64,000 bases of DNA, taken from contig CABUPJ010000001.1 of NCBI GenBank assembly GCA_902493335.1, positions 36,971 through 100,970 on the forward strand, read 5' to 3'. The notes below the pieces were generated by a model. That model was not told the origin of the DNA. It did not search any database and worked only from the letters and a program-made list of their open reading frames with translations. Shown one piece after another: positions 51,408 to 60,399 of this stretch. Origin of the DNA: an uncultured Porphyromonadaceae bacterium. GTDB taxonomy: Bacteria > Bacteroidota > Bacteroidia > Bacteroidales > Muribaculaceae. Positions within the stretch are counted from its first letter, which is position 1. Every line of letters starts with the position of its first letter. A program made the translations under genes and the position numbers.

Positions 51408-51878
51408 ATGAAGAATCAGAGCCTGACGATAGACATATTGAAGCCCGACCTGTCTTCAGCCATGCCGTTGCCGTATGCCGATCAGGGCATACAGGCCGGT
51501 TTCCCTTCACCCGCACAGGACAATATCTGCGAGAGCATCGATCTCAACCGCGAGATTGTCCGACATCCCGCCGCGACCTTCTACGGACGCGTCTCGGGCG
51601 ACTCGATGTGTGAGGAAGGCATCGAACCGGGCGACATTCTCGTCATCGACCGATCGCTCGAACCTGCCGACGGTGACCTGACCGTGTGCTGCATTGACGG
51701 CGACTTCACACTCAAACGCATCAGCCTGCGCGCCGGCGAAGTGTGGCTCATACCATCCAACGAGAACTTCGACCCGATACTTGTCACCCCCGACAACCGC
51801 TTCGAGATATGGGGTGTGGTGACATATACAATCAAGCAGAGCCGACGACCGCGCAAGTCACGCCGACAGCAGCTATGA
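51408..51878 (+). CDS. umuD: UmuD-type S24 peptidase
   Basis: A 156-residue LexA-fold protein that cuts itself. The cleavage site is Ala30-Gly31 in QAGFPSP. The catalytic Ser66 is in GRVSGDSMCEEG and Lys103 in DFTLKRIS. There is no DNA-binding domain, so it is UmuD rather than LexA. It lies 6 nt after the glycosyltransferase gene and 18 nt before umuC. Confidence 0.9.
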   Translation: MKNQSLTIDILKPDLSSAMPLPYADQGIQAGFPSPAQDNICESIDLNREIVRHPAATFYGRVSGDSMCEEGIEPGDILVIDRSLEPADGDLTVCCIDGDFTLKRISLRAGEVWLIPSNENFDPILVTPDNRFEIWGVVTYTIKQSRRPRKSRRQQL

Positions 51879-51896
51879 CACAATCATCCAATCACG

Positions 51897-53165
51897 ATGT
51901 TCGGCCTGATTGACTGTAATAACTTTTTTGTGTCATGCGAGCGTGTGTTCAATCCGGCGCTACGCGACCGTCCGGTAATTGTCTTCAGCAATAACGACGG
52001 CTGTGCCGTGGCCTTGTCAAACGAAGCGAAGGCTCTCGGTCTGAAACGCGGGAACCCTTTTTTCCAGATTAAAGACTTCTGCAAAGCCAATGGCGTGGCA
52101 ACCATTTCAGGCAACCACCGTCTCTACGGCGACATGTCGTCGCGTGTCATGGCGACAGTGTCATCGCTTGTACCGGCCATCGAGATATATTCTGTCGACG
52201 AAGCGTTCATAGAGCTGCCCGAAAACGAGGGCAAGGATGAATATGCCGCTCTCGGACGCGAGATTGTCAGAACCGTGCGTCGCGCCACAGGCATACCGAC
52301 AGCTGTCGGCATCGCCCGGACCCGCACACTCGCAAAAGTAGCCGCCCGCTTCGCAAAAAAGTATGCCGGCTACCGCGGATGTTGCGTCATCAGCGACGAT
52401 GACTCGCGCCGCAAAGCACTGTCGCTCACACAGGTGAGAGACATCTGGGGCATCGGCCGCCGCCTTGGCAAAAAACTCTCGGCCTATGGCATCACAACCG
52501 CTCTGCAGCTCGCCGACCTCACTAAAGAGCAGGTCGGCAGCATCTTCAACGTATCGGGCGAACGCACATGGCGCGAACTCAACGGCGTTCCTTGCGGCGA
52601 TGCCGGCATTGACGAACAGCCGCAGAAACAGATGTGCTGCTCGAGGTCATTCGGCGACCCGATTGACAGTTTCGAAGAACTTTCTGCCGCCGTCACAGCC
52701 CTGGCCACAAACGTTTCGCGCCGCCTGCGCAAACACCGGCTATGCGCCCTGTCGATGACGGTATATATCTATACAAACACCTTCCGCCACGACTGCGGCG
52801 AATATTCAAACTCGGCTTTCCATACATTCGACGAAGCCAAATCAGACACCATGTCACTCGTTTCGGCGGCTACCGAATGCCTCCGCAGGATATTCCGTCG
52901 CGGTTACGGCTACAAAAAAGCCGGCATACTCATCAACGAGCTTTCTGACGCCGACGCCATACAGCAGTCGCTGTTTGTCTCACATGACGACCGCGACAAA
53001 CGGCTCAGACTCATGAAAGTCTTCGACGCCATCAATTCAGGCTCGATGACCCACGACACCGTGCACACCGCCTCATATCTGCCGGTCAACGAATTTGTCA
53101 GACATGAGAAATCATCGCGCTGCTACACGACAAACATGGCCGACATAATAAAAATCACCATTTAA
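51897..53165 (+). CDS. umuC: DNA polymerase V catalytic subunit UmuC
   Basis: A 422-residue Y-family polymerase. The start FGLIDCNNFFVSCERVFNP holds the first metal Asp, and 'YSVDEAFIEL' holds the second pair. A helix-hairpin-helix follows near residue 190 ('VRDIWGIGRRLGKKL') and the C-terminal DUF4113-like part ends the protein. With UmuD it does error-prone bypass of DNA damage. Confidence 0.93.
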   Translation: MFGLIDCNNFFVSCERVFNPALRDRPVIVFSNNDGCAVALSNEAKALGLKRGNPFFQIKDFCKANGVATISGNHRLYGDMSSRVMATVSSLVPAIEIYSVDEAFIELPENEGKDEYAALGREIVRTVRRATGIPTAVGIARTRTLAKVAARFAKKYAGYRGCCVISDDDSRRKALSLTQVRDIWGIGRRLGKKLSAYGITTALQLADLTKEQVGSIFNVSGERTWRELNGVPCGDAGIDEQPQKQMCCSRSFGDPIDSFEELSAAVTALATNVSRRLRKHRLCALSMTVYIYTNTFRHDCGEYSNSAFHTFDEAKSDTMSLVSAATECLRRIFRRGYGYKKAGILINELSDADAIQQSLFVSHDDRDKRLRLMKVFDAINSGSMTHDTVHTASYLPVNEFVRHEKSSRCYTTNMADIIKITI

Positions 53166-53174
53166 AGTCAGACA

Positions 53175-53453
53175 ATGGACAACAAGACTTTTATATCCCG
53201 TCTGTCGCGACAGCTCAAACGCGACTATAAAGAAACATCGGCGCTCGTCGAGAGCCTTGCGACTGTCATGCGTGACAGCTGCGGCAACCTCGATACAGTA
53301 GCCATACCGTCATTCGGCAAATTCACTCCCGTCAAACATGACGAACGCATCGGTGTCAATCCCGCCACCGGACGCCGTGCCTTACTGCCGCCGAGCATCA
53401 CCGTAGAATTTTCAGCAGCCGCCATGTTAAAAAAACGTCTTGACAATGAATGA
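53175..53453 (+). CDS. HU family DNA-binding protein
   Basis: A 92-residue HU/IHF-fold protein. Residues 20-45 form the helices and 'SFGKFTPVKHDERIGVNPATGRR' is the DNA-binding arm with the Pro-type turn. It starts 9 nt after umuC and overlaps the next, longer HU gene by 8 nt. Confidence 0.88.
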   Translation: MDNKTFISRLSRQLKRDYKETSALVESLATVMRDSCGNLDTVAIPSFGKFTPVKHDERIGVNPATGRRALLPPSITVEFSAAAMLKKRLDNE

Positions 53454-54516
53454 TATCATAACCATAAAGAAACTCGCCGAAGAAATCGCCTCGATGACAG
53501 GAACGGACATCGCCACGGCCGAGTCATTCTTAAATGAATTTTTCGCCACCGTCGAAGATGCCCTTGCCGCCGGCGAATCCATAAAAATCAAAGGCATAGG
53601 CTCTTTCAGCCGCGGCGACTCCGCAGACGAACCCGTCGTATTCACTCCCGAAAAAGAATTCATCGAATCCGTCAACACACCCTTCGAGATGTTCTCGGCC
53701 GTCGAAATCGACGACAGCATCAGCGACGAAGACCTCGCCGCCGATGAAGATGCCAATGAAAGTGTCGATGAAGATGTCGAGGAAGATATCATCGTTGAAG
53801 CTACCGCCGACGAAGAAGAAACAACCGAAGTCAATGAAACCGATGAAGTCAATGAAATTACTGAAGCAGCCGACGATGCCGAAGCGGCTGATAACTCTGA
53901 TAACTCCGACGATTCAGATCTGTCCGACGATTCTGACACCCCCGACAGCTATGATAGCTCAGACAGCTATGAGACTCCCGACGACGCCCCGGGCAAAAAG
54001 CCTTTCATCTACGGCCTTATAATCGGCCTTGTCATCGGTTTTGCCTGCGGATGGATTTCATCGTCATACTTTAGCAAAAAAGACACCTCCGACAACAGCA
54101 TCATCGATACCGCGACAGAAGCAATCCACAGAGACAAGGCTCTTGCCGACAGCATCGCAGCACTGACACAAACCGCTGACTCAATCACGACAGACACCAT
54201 CGCCGCAGTCATCAAGACCGTAGCCGTCGAAGAAGTCATCCCCGCCGAAAACCGGCCCAAAGCCATCGTCACCGACACCATTCGCCCCAACCGCTTCCTC
54301 ACAACGATGGCCCGACTCTATTACGGCAAGATGGACTACTGGGCTTTCATCTACGAAGCTAACGCCGACAAACTCGGCCATCCCAACCGCATCAAGCCCG
54401 GAACCATCGTCGTAATACCGTCCATTGACGAAATACGCCGCGGCGAAAGCGACGCCGAGACCCTGCAGCGCGCCAAAAAACTCGGCAAAGAAATCTACGC
54501 GAGATTTGACCGGTAA
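53446..54516 (+). CDS. HU-like domain, acidic linker, membrane segment and LysM-like domain
   Basis: A 356-residue protein. Residues 1-70 resemble HU ('IIKKLAEEIASMTG'-type start and 'KGIGSFSRGD' in place of the arm). Residues about 87-180 are a linker very rich in Asp, Glu and Ser. One membrane segment is at about 186-208 (FIYGLIIGLVIGFACGWIS). The C-terminal part (about 281-330) resembles a LysM peptidoglycan-binding module: 'FLTTMARLYYGKMDYWAFIY', then 'IKPGTIVVIP'. It would place DNA binding in the cytoplasm and peptidoglycan binding in the periplasm. Translation starts inside the end of the upstream HU gene. The Met at 53446 is used; the frame also has a TTG at 53440. Confidence 0.85.
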   Translation: MNDIITIKKLAEEIASMTGTDIATAESFLNEFFATVEDALAAGESIKIKGIGSFSRGDSADEPVVFTPEKEFIESVNTPFEMFSAVEIDDSISDEDLAADEDANESVDEDVEEDIIVEATADEEETTEVNETDEVNEITEAADDAEAADNSDNSDDSDLSDDSDTPDSYDSSDSYETPDDAPGKKPFIYGLIIGLVIGFACGWISSSYFSKKDTSDNSIIDTATEAIHRDKALADSIAALTQTADSITTDTIAAVIKTVAVEEVIPAENRPKAIVTDTIRPNRFLTTMARLYYGKMDYWAFIYEANADKLGHPNRIKPGTIVVIPSIDEIRRGESDAETLQRAKKLGKEIYARFDR

Positions 54517-54610
54517 AGCCTTTCATACAATAAATGTTAAACATTTAAAGACTTAAAGACTTAATATATAAATTTAACATTCGCCGTCAAGTATTTAGTT
54601 GTTATAATAT

Positions 54611-54618
54611 TAATTTTG
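54611..54618 (+). promoter_or_regulatory. -7 box of the moxR-bat operon
   Basis: TAATTTTG at 54611-54618, 77 nt before the moxR ATG. The upstream bases contain short repeats (AGACTTAA twice at about 54548-54563) and no clear -33. Confidence 0.5.
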
Positions 54619-54694
54619 TATCAGCTTTGGGATACGAATGTAATCACGTGTCCTCACTGTCAGATTATTAACATAAACTATTATAACAGCACTT

Positions 54695-55690
54695 ATGAGT
54701 GAATCTGTAAACATCAGAGAATTAAACAATCTCGTAGCAAGCAAGAGCGATTTCATCAACCTCATCACACACGGCATGGACCGCACAATCGTCGGTCAGA
54801 AACATCTTGTCGAATCATTGCTGATCGCCCTGCTTTCAAACGGCCATATTCTTCTCGAAGGCGTCCCCGGTCTTGCCAAGACTCTTGCCATCAAGACGCT
54901 CGCGCAGCTGATTGACGCGAAGTACAGCCGTATACAGTTTACACCCGACCTTCTCCCTGCCGACGTGACAGGTACTATGGTCTACAGCGTCAAGAACGAG
55001 CAGTTCCAGGTAAAGAAAGGCCCGATCTTCGCCAACTTCGTCCTTGCCGACGAAATCAACCGTGCCCCGGCCAAAGTCCAGAGCGCATTGCTCGAGGCCA
55101 TGCAGGAGCGACAGGTGACCATCGGTGACAAGACATTCGCTCTCGACGAGCCCTTCCTCGTCATGGCTACACAGAACCCCATCGAACAGGAAGGCACCTA
55201 TCCCCTCCCCGAGGCACAGGTCGACCGTTTCCTCATGAAGGTTGTCATCGGCTATCCCAGCAAAGACGAAGAAAAGATTATCATCCGTCAGAACATCTCT
55301 AACGAAAAACATACCGTCGAAGCTCTTGTAAAGCCGTCGGAAATCATCGAGGCACAGAACATCGTCGACCAGATCTACGTCGATGAAAAAATCGAGCGTT
55401 ATATCGTCGACATCGTCTTCGCCACACGTTTCCCGGCCGACTACGGTCTGAACGACCTCACCGGCATCATCGCTTTCGGAGCATCGCCCCGCGCGTCTAT
55501 CAGCCTTGCCAAAGCCGCCCGCGCCTATGCGTTCCTCCACCAGCGCGGCTTCGTCATCCCCGAAGACGTCATCGCCGTCTGCCACGACGTGCTGCGCCAC
55601 CGCATCGGCGTCACCTATGAGGCCGAGGCCAACAATATCACCACTGACGAGATTATCACTGAAATCCTCGACAAAGTTCAGGTTCCCTGA
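54695..55690 (+). CDS. MoxR family AAA+ ATPase
   Basis: A 331-residue MoxR ATPase. Walker A is GVPGLAKTLAI near residue 57, Walker B 'VLADEINRAP', and sensor 'ATQNPIEQEGTYPLPEAQVDRF' follows. Members act as chaperones with VWA proteins. It begins the Bacteroides-type aerotolerance cluster. Confidence 0.93.
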   Translation: MSESVNIRELNNLVASKSDFINLITHGMDRTIVGQKHLVESLLIALLSNGHILLEGVPGLAKTLAIKTLAQLIDAKYSRIQFTPDLLPADVTGTMVYSVKNEQFQVKKGPIFANFVLADEINRAPAKVQSALLEAMQERQVTIGDKTFALDEPFLVMATQNPIEQEGTYPLPEAQVDRFLMKVVIGYPSKDEEKIIIRQNISNEKHTVEALVKPSEIIEAQNIVDQIYVDEKIERYIVDIVFATRFPADYGLNDLTGIIAFGASPRASISLAKAARAYAFLHQRGFVIPEDVIAVCHDVLRHRIGVTYEAEANNITTDEIITEILDKVQVP

Positions 55691-55729
55691 GCATTATAAC
55701 CTGGCATAAGCCGCCAACCGACACAATAT

Positions 55730-56605
55730 ATGGATTCGACAGAACTTCTTAAAAAAGTTCGCAAGATTGAGATAAAGACCCGCGGACTCTCGCAGAACAT
55801 CTTCGCCGGAGAATATCATTCGGCCTTCAAAGGCCGCGGCATGATGTTTTCGGAGGTGCGCGAATATCAGTATGGCGACGACATCCGCGACATCGACTGG
55901 AATGTCACCGCCCGCCACAACCGACCCTTTGTCAAAGTCTACGAAGAAGAACGCGAGCTTACCGTGATGTTGCTTGTCGACGTCTCGGGCAGCCGCAATT
56001 TCGGCGCCGTCGGCGAAGAAAAACGCCAGATTATTGCCGAAATTTCAGCGACACTCGCTTTCTCGGCCACTCAGAACAACGACAAAATCGGAGCCATCTT
56101 CTTCTCTGACAAGATTGAGAAATTCATTCCTCCGAAAAAAGGCAAGAAGCATATCCTTTTTATCATAAGGGAGTTGCTTGAGTTCAAGCCCGAGAATCAA
56201 GGCACCGACATCGCTACGGCTGTCAGATATTTTTCCGACGCCATGAAAAAGCGCTGCACGATGTTTCTCATCTCAGACTTCATCGACAACAGCGACTATA
56301 CGACTCCGCTCAACATCTCGTGCAACAAACATGACGTCATGGCCATCCAGGTCTATGACCGCCGCGACTCCAAGATGCCCGATGTCGGACTCATGCGTAT
56401 CGCCGACCTCGAGACCGGAGCCACACGCTGGATCGACACCTCGTCGTCGAAGACGCGCAAGGCATACGACAAATGGTGGTATGACCGCCAGCAGCGTATG
56501 GCATCGATATTCCGCTCGTCGCATGTCGACTATGTTTCTGTCGCGACCGACGAAGATTATGTGATTGCTTTAATGGGGCTTTTTAAAAACCGCGGCGCGC
56601 GCTAA
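55730..56605 (+). CDS. DUF58/von Willebrand-A-like protein
   Basis: A 291-residue protein with the DUF58 signature DIDWNVTARHNRPFVKVYEEE near residue 60 and a MIDAS-like VDVSGSRNFG that follows. No signal peptide is seen, so this one seems cytoplasmic. It partners MoxR in this conserved cluster. Confidence 0.9.
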   Translation: MDSTELLKKVRKIEIKTRGLSQNIFAGEYHSAFKGRGMMFSEVREYQYGDDIRDIDWNVTARHNRPFVKVYEEERELTVMLLVDVSGSRNFGAVGEEKRQIIAEISATLAFSATQNNDKIGAIFFSDKIEKFIPPKKGKKHILFIIRELLEFKPENQGTDIATAVRYFSDAMKKRCTMFLISDFIDNSDYTTPLNISCNKHDVMAIQVYDRRDSKMPDVGLMRIADLETGATRWIDTSSSKTRKAYDKWWYDRQQRMASIFRSSHVDYVSVATDEDYVIALMGLFKNRGAR

Positions 56606-56616
56606 ACAAATATAAA

Positions 56617-57591
56617 ATGTCTAACTTATCAAAATATATCTGTCTCTTTCTGGCCGCGGCATCAATGTCGGGCACAAGTCTTGACGCCGATGCGGCTCGT
56701 CTTACAGTCTCGGCATCGACCGATTCGACAACCTTGATACAAGGCTCCAAAGCTTCGGTCAGGGTTGAAATCAGCGGTGCCGGCGACGGTGGTCAGCTTG
56801 TGTCAGCACCCGAAGCCGGACAGGATTACAACGGCATCGAGGTATCGTCAGTCAAGGCCGATACGACACGGCTCGGCGACGGTTCGGTCAAAATCGTCTA
56901 TGATATCGCCATTCAGCCTTTCGATCCGGGCACATTCACCCTGCCGCCCTTCGCATATGCCGTCGGCAGCGACACCGCACGCTCCGAAGCTCTGACCCTG
57001 AAAGTGCTTGAGGTAGACCTCGACAGCCTCACCGACATCAATCCCATGCAGAGCATCGTCTCGGTCGACCGCCGCTGGTATGACTTCATACCCGACTGGA
57101 CCGTCTGGATTCTTGTCGGCATCCTCGTGGCTGTCATAGCCTTCGCCGCTTACCTGCTGTTCAAGCGCGACAAAAACGTCTTCATCAAGAAAAAGAAAGA
57201 GACACCGCCCTACGACCTCGCAGTCATGCGTCTCAACGAGCTGCAGGCTAAGAAACTGCCTCAGAGTGGTCGTGACAAGGAATATTACACCGAGCTCACC
57301 GACATCCTCCGTCAGTATCTCGAGGGACGCTTCGGCATCAACGCCATGGAAATGTCTTCGACACAGATCATCTACACGATGCGTCACAACGCCGAGACCA
57401 AACCCGGTTCGGAGCTGATGAAGCAAGTGCTCGAAATCGCCGACTTCGTCAAATTCGCAAAAGTGAGACCTCTCCCCGACGACAACGTCAAGTCATTCAA
57501 CTCTGCGCTCAAGTTTGTCGAGGACTCCAAGCCGCTTCCTCCGGCTGAAGAAACCGACGGCGACAAAAAAGAACAAACAGATAAAAAATAA
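56617..57591 (+). CDS. Bat-cluster membrane protein with periplasmic domain
   Basis: A 324-residue protein with signal peptide (about 26 residues), an immunoglobulin-like BatD-type beta domain, a membrane segment near 165-185 ('WTVWILVGILVAVIAFAAY') and a cytoplasmic helical tail with a conserved-looking 'YYTELTDILRQYLEGRFG'. It sits between the DUF58 and batA genes. The same place in related genomes is filled by a similar protein of unknown detail. Confidence 0.75.
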   Translation: MSNLSKYICLFLAAASMSGTSLDADAARLTVSASTDSTTLIQGSKASVRVEISGAGDGGQLVSAPEAGQDYNGIEVSSVKADTTRLGDGSVKIVYDIAIQPFDPGTFTLPPFAYAVGSDTARSEALTLKVLEVDLDSLTDINPMQSIVSVDRRWYDFIPDWTVWILVGILVAVIAFAAYLLFKRDKNVFIKKKKETPPYDLAVMRLNELQAKKLPQSGRDKEYYTELTDILRQYLEGRFGINAMEMSSTQIIYTMRHNAETKPGSELMKQVLEIADFVKFAKVRPLPDDNVKSFNSALKFVEDSKPLPPAEETDGDKKEQTDKK

Positions 57592-57596
57592 TTACG

Positions 57597-58583
57597 ATGC
57601 AATTATATCAACCGCAATATCTCTGGTTATTTCTTATATACATTCCTCTGATCGGATGGTATATATGGAAACAGCGCAATGCCCATGCCTCAATGGCTCT
57701 GTCATCGATACAGGCATTCGCTCCCGTAGGCCGGACATGGAAGCTCTATCTCCGTCACGCGCTGTTTCTGTTGCGTCTCGCCACGATAGGATGTATCATC
57801 ATCGTACTTGCCCGTCCGCAGCTCAAAGACAACTGGCACACCACCTCGACCGAAGGCACCGATATCGTCATCGCCCTCGACGTCTCGACCAGTATGCTTG
57901 CGCGCGACTTCGAGCCCGACCGTCTTGAGGCTGCCAAAAACGTCGCCGCCAAGTTTATCAACGGCCGCGAGGCTGACAATATCGGTCTTGTCGTCTTTGC
58001 CGGCGAAAGCCTCACGGGCGTACCGATGACTGTCGACCGCCGGCAACTCATAAGCTACCTGAGCGGCGTCTCGACAAACATGGTCGAGGACGGCACCGCC
58101 ATCGGCGACGGCATCGTCACCTCGCTCAACCGTCTCAAAGAGGGCAAAGCCAAGAGCAAGAGCATAATACTGCTGACCGACGGATCCAACAACACCGGCA
58201 TCGCCACGCCCCTGATGGGCGCCGAGGTCGCCAAGGAGATGGGCGTCAAGATATATACCATCGGCATAGGCACAAACGGCATGGCCGAATACCCCACCCC
58301 AAACATGTTCGGCCGTATAGAATATGTCAGGCAGCCCGTCGTCATCGACGAAGCCACCCTCAGGACAATCGCCGACAACACCGGCGGCAAATACTTCAGA
58401 GCCACAGACAACGCAGTGCTCGAGAACATTTTCAGCGAAATCGACGCGCTCGAGAAAACCCAGATGGACGTGCGCCATTTCTCGCACACCGAAGACAATT
58501 ATATGATGTGGGCGTGGCTCGCGTTTGCATTCTTCGCCATCGAGATGCTGCTGCGCTACACCGTCCTGAGATCGATACCCTAA
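57597..58583 (+). CDS. batA: BatA, VWA-domain membrane protein
   Basis: A 328-residue protein. Two membrane segments lie in the first 80 residues, the von Willebrand A domain is at about 85-280 with MIDAS DVSTSMLARD, and a last membrane segment is at 300-320. Part of the Bat cluster first linked to aerotolerance in Bacteroides fragilis. Confidence 0.92.
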   Translation: MQLYQPQYLWLFLIYIPLIGWYIWKQRNAHASMALSSIQAFAPVGRTWKLYLRHALFLLRLATIGCIIIVLARPQLKDNWHTTSTEGTDIVIALDVSTSMLARDFEPDRLEAAKNVAAKFINGREADNIGLVVFAGESLTGVPMTVDRRQLISYLSGVSTNMVEDGTAIGDGIVTSLNRLKEGKAKSKSIILLTDGSNNTGIATPLMGAEVAKEMGVKIYTIGIGTNGMAEYPTPNMFGRIEYVRQPVVIDEATLRTIADNTGGKYFRATDNAVLENIFSEIDALEKTQMDVRHFSHTEDNYMMWAWLAFAFFAIEMLLRYTVLRSIP

Positions 58584-58603
58584 CAGCATAAACGTCTAAG
58601 ATT

Positions 58604-59644
58604 ATGTTTGATTTTGCATATCCGTTACATCTCTATCTCCTGATACTCGTCGTCGTCATCGGGCTGCTGTTCATGTGGTCACGGGCATCGCGCCGCCGCA
58701 AGCTCAAGCGCTTCGGGCGCCTCGACATCATAGAGTCGCTCATGCCCGACGCATCGAGATATAAACCCACAGTCAAGATCTGCCTCCAGCTCCTCGCCCT
58801 CGCGGCGCTCGTCATCGTCATCGCACGCCCGCGGGCCGGTCAGAAAGAAAACGAACAGAGTCTCAACGGCATCGAGATTATGATTGCTTTCGACGTCTCA
58901 AACTCGATGCTCGCGTCGTCGACCGACGATCCCAACGGCATCTCGCGCCTCGACCGCGCGCGCCTCACCCTCGAGCGCCTCGTCGACAAGCTTGAGAACG
59001 ACAAGGTCGGTCTTGTGATTTTCGCCGGCGAGCCCAAACTCCAGCTGCCGATCACCACCGACTACATGTCGGCGAAGATGTATCTCAACGAACTGTCGCC
59101 AAAACAGATTTCATTTCAGGGCACATCGCTCGCCGAAGCCATAAAGATGTCTGCCGGAAGTTTCTCGCCGGCTGAAGACGTTCACAAGGCCATAATCCTC
59201 ATCACCGACGCCGAAGACCACGAAGGCGCCGCCGTCGAGGCCGCCAAGGCCGCCCAGGAGGCAGGCATACAGGTCGACGTCGTCGGTCTCGGTTCGGCCA
59301 AGGGCGCACCTATCCCCGTCGACGGCAAGAAAGGCGAGTATATGCGTGACGCCGACGGCAACATCGTGACAACCACAGTCGACGAAGCAACCGGCAAAGC
59401 CATTGCCGAGGCCGGCGACGGCATCTATGTCAACGGCGCCTCGAACAAAGCCCTCGACCAGCTCGTCGAAAAACTCGACCAGCTCGAAAAATCAGAGTTC
59501 AAGACCGTAAGCTATAAATCAAGCGCCGAGCAGTTCCCGACATTCGCCTGGCTCGCTCTCATCCTCCTCATCATCGACATATTCGTGCTTGACCGCAAAA
59601 TCGGATGGCTCAAAAACATCAACTTCTTCACCAAGACAAAATGA
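58604..59644 (+). CDS. batB: BatB, VWA-domain membrane protein
   Basis: A 346-residue protein of the same layout as BatA, with MIDAS DVSNSMLASS. It has two N-terminal membrane segments and one C-terminal segment. It overlaps batC by 4 nt. Confidence 0.92.
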   Translation: MFDFAYPLHLYLLILVVVIGLLFMWSRASRRRKLKRFGRLDIIESLMPDASRYKPTVKICLQLLALAALVIVIARPRAGQKENEQSLNGIEIMIAFDVSNSMLASSTDDPNGISRLDRARLTLERLVDKLENDKVGLVIFAGEPKLQLPITTDYMSAKMYLNELSPKQISFQGTSLAEAIKMSAGSFSPAEDVHKAIILITDAEDHEGAAVEAAKAAQEAGIQVDVVGLGSAKGAPIPVDGKKGEYMRDADGNIVTTTVDEATGKAIAEAGDGIYVNGASNKALDQLVEKLDQLEKSEFKTVSYKSSAEQFPTFAWLALILLIIDIFVLDRKIGWLKNINFFTKTK

Positions 59645-60396
59645 AAAGATTTGACATAAGACAAACGATACTGATCGCAATCGCCCTGACAGCAGGCGCG
59701 GGATGGTCTTTTACGGCTTCGGCGGCCGATGTTAAATCGACCAAAGCCGAACGCAATCTCATCGTCGAAGGCAACAAGGCTTTTGCCGACAGTAACTTTA
59801 TCGCGGCCTTCGACTTTTATGAAAAGGCGCTGACAGCCAATCCGCTCTCAGACGCCGCGACATACAACAAGGCCGTCACCCTCACATATCTCGTCAGTGA
59901 GGACAACAAAAACACTCCTAACGACCCGCGCATCAAGGCCGTCGAACTTTTCGAGACTCTGACCCGCACCGCAGCCGACAAGACCATAGCCGAAAAATCA
60001 TTCTACAATCTCGGCAACATGGCCTTCCGTGACGGCGACTACGGCAAAGCTATCGAAAACTACAAAGGCGCCCTGCGCATCAATCCCGACAACAACAAGA
60101 CCCGTCAGAATCTCAGAATAGCCCAGTTGCAGCAACAACAGCAGCAGAATCAGGATCAGAACCAAGACCAAGATCAGGACCAGCAGCAGGAGCAACAGCA
60201 ACAACAGCAGCAACAGGAACAGAACGAAGATCAGCAGCAGGAGCAGCAACAGCAACAGCAGCAACAACAGCCCGAAATGACCCAGAATGCCGAACAGATA
60301 CTGCAGTCTGTGCAGAACAAAGAAAATCAGACGCGCAAGAAAGTCAACGAGCAACAGGTCAACACCGGCCGCAAAACCACAGATAAACCTTGGTAA
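59641..60396 (+). CDS. batC: BatC, TPR protein with a glutamine-rich tail
   Basis: A 251-residue protein. A signal peptide ends near residue 27. Tetratricopeptide repeats occupy about 35-160. Residues about 162-213 are a Gln run broken by Asn, Asp and Glu. The ATG at 59641 is used because it lies in the ATGA overlap with batB; an earlier in-frame ATG lies within batB. TPRs probably bind other Bat proteins. Confidence 0.88.
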   Translation: MKRFDIRQTILIAIALTAGAGWSFTASAADVKSTKAERNLIVEGNKAFADSNFIAAFDFYEKALTANPLSDAATYNKAVTLTYLVSEDNKNTPNDPRIKAVELFETLTRTAADKTIAEKSFYNLGNMAFRDGDYGKAIENYKGALRINPDNNKTRQNLRIAQLQQQQQQNQDQNQDQDQDQQQEQQQQQQQQEQNEDQQQEQQQQQQQQQPEMTQNAEQILQSVQNKENQTRKKVNEQQVNTGRKTTDKPW

Positions 60397-60399
60397 ACA

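Noticed and set aside
51408..51878. LexA repressor
   Set aside because: The protein has the S24 peptidase part but no N-terminal winged helix, and it is followed by umuC, so UmuD is the better name.
59998..60354. minus-strand frame with a long Leu-rich run
   Set aside because: It is the reverse reading of the CAG/CAA repeats of batC and has no start context.
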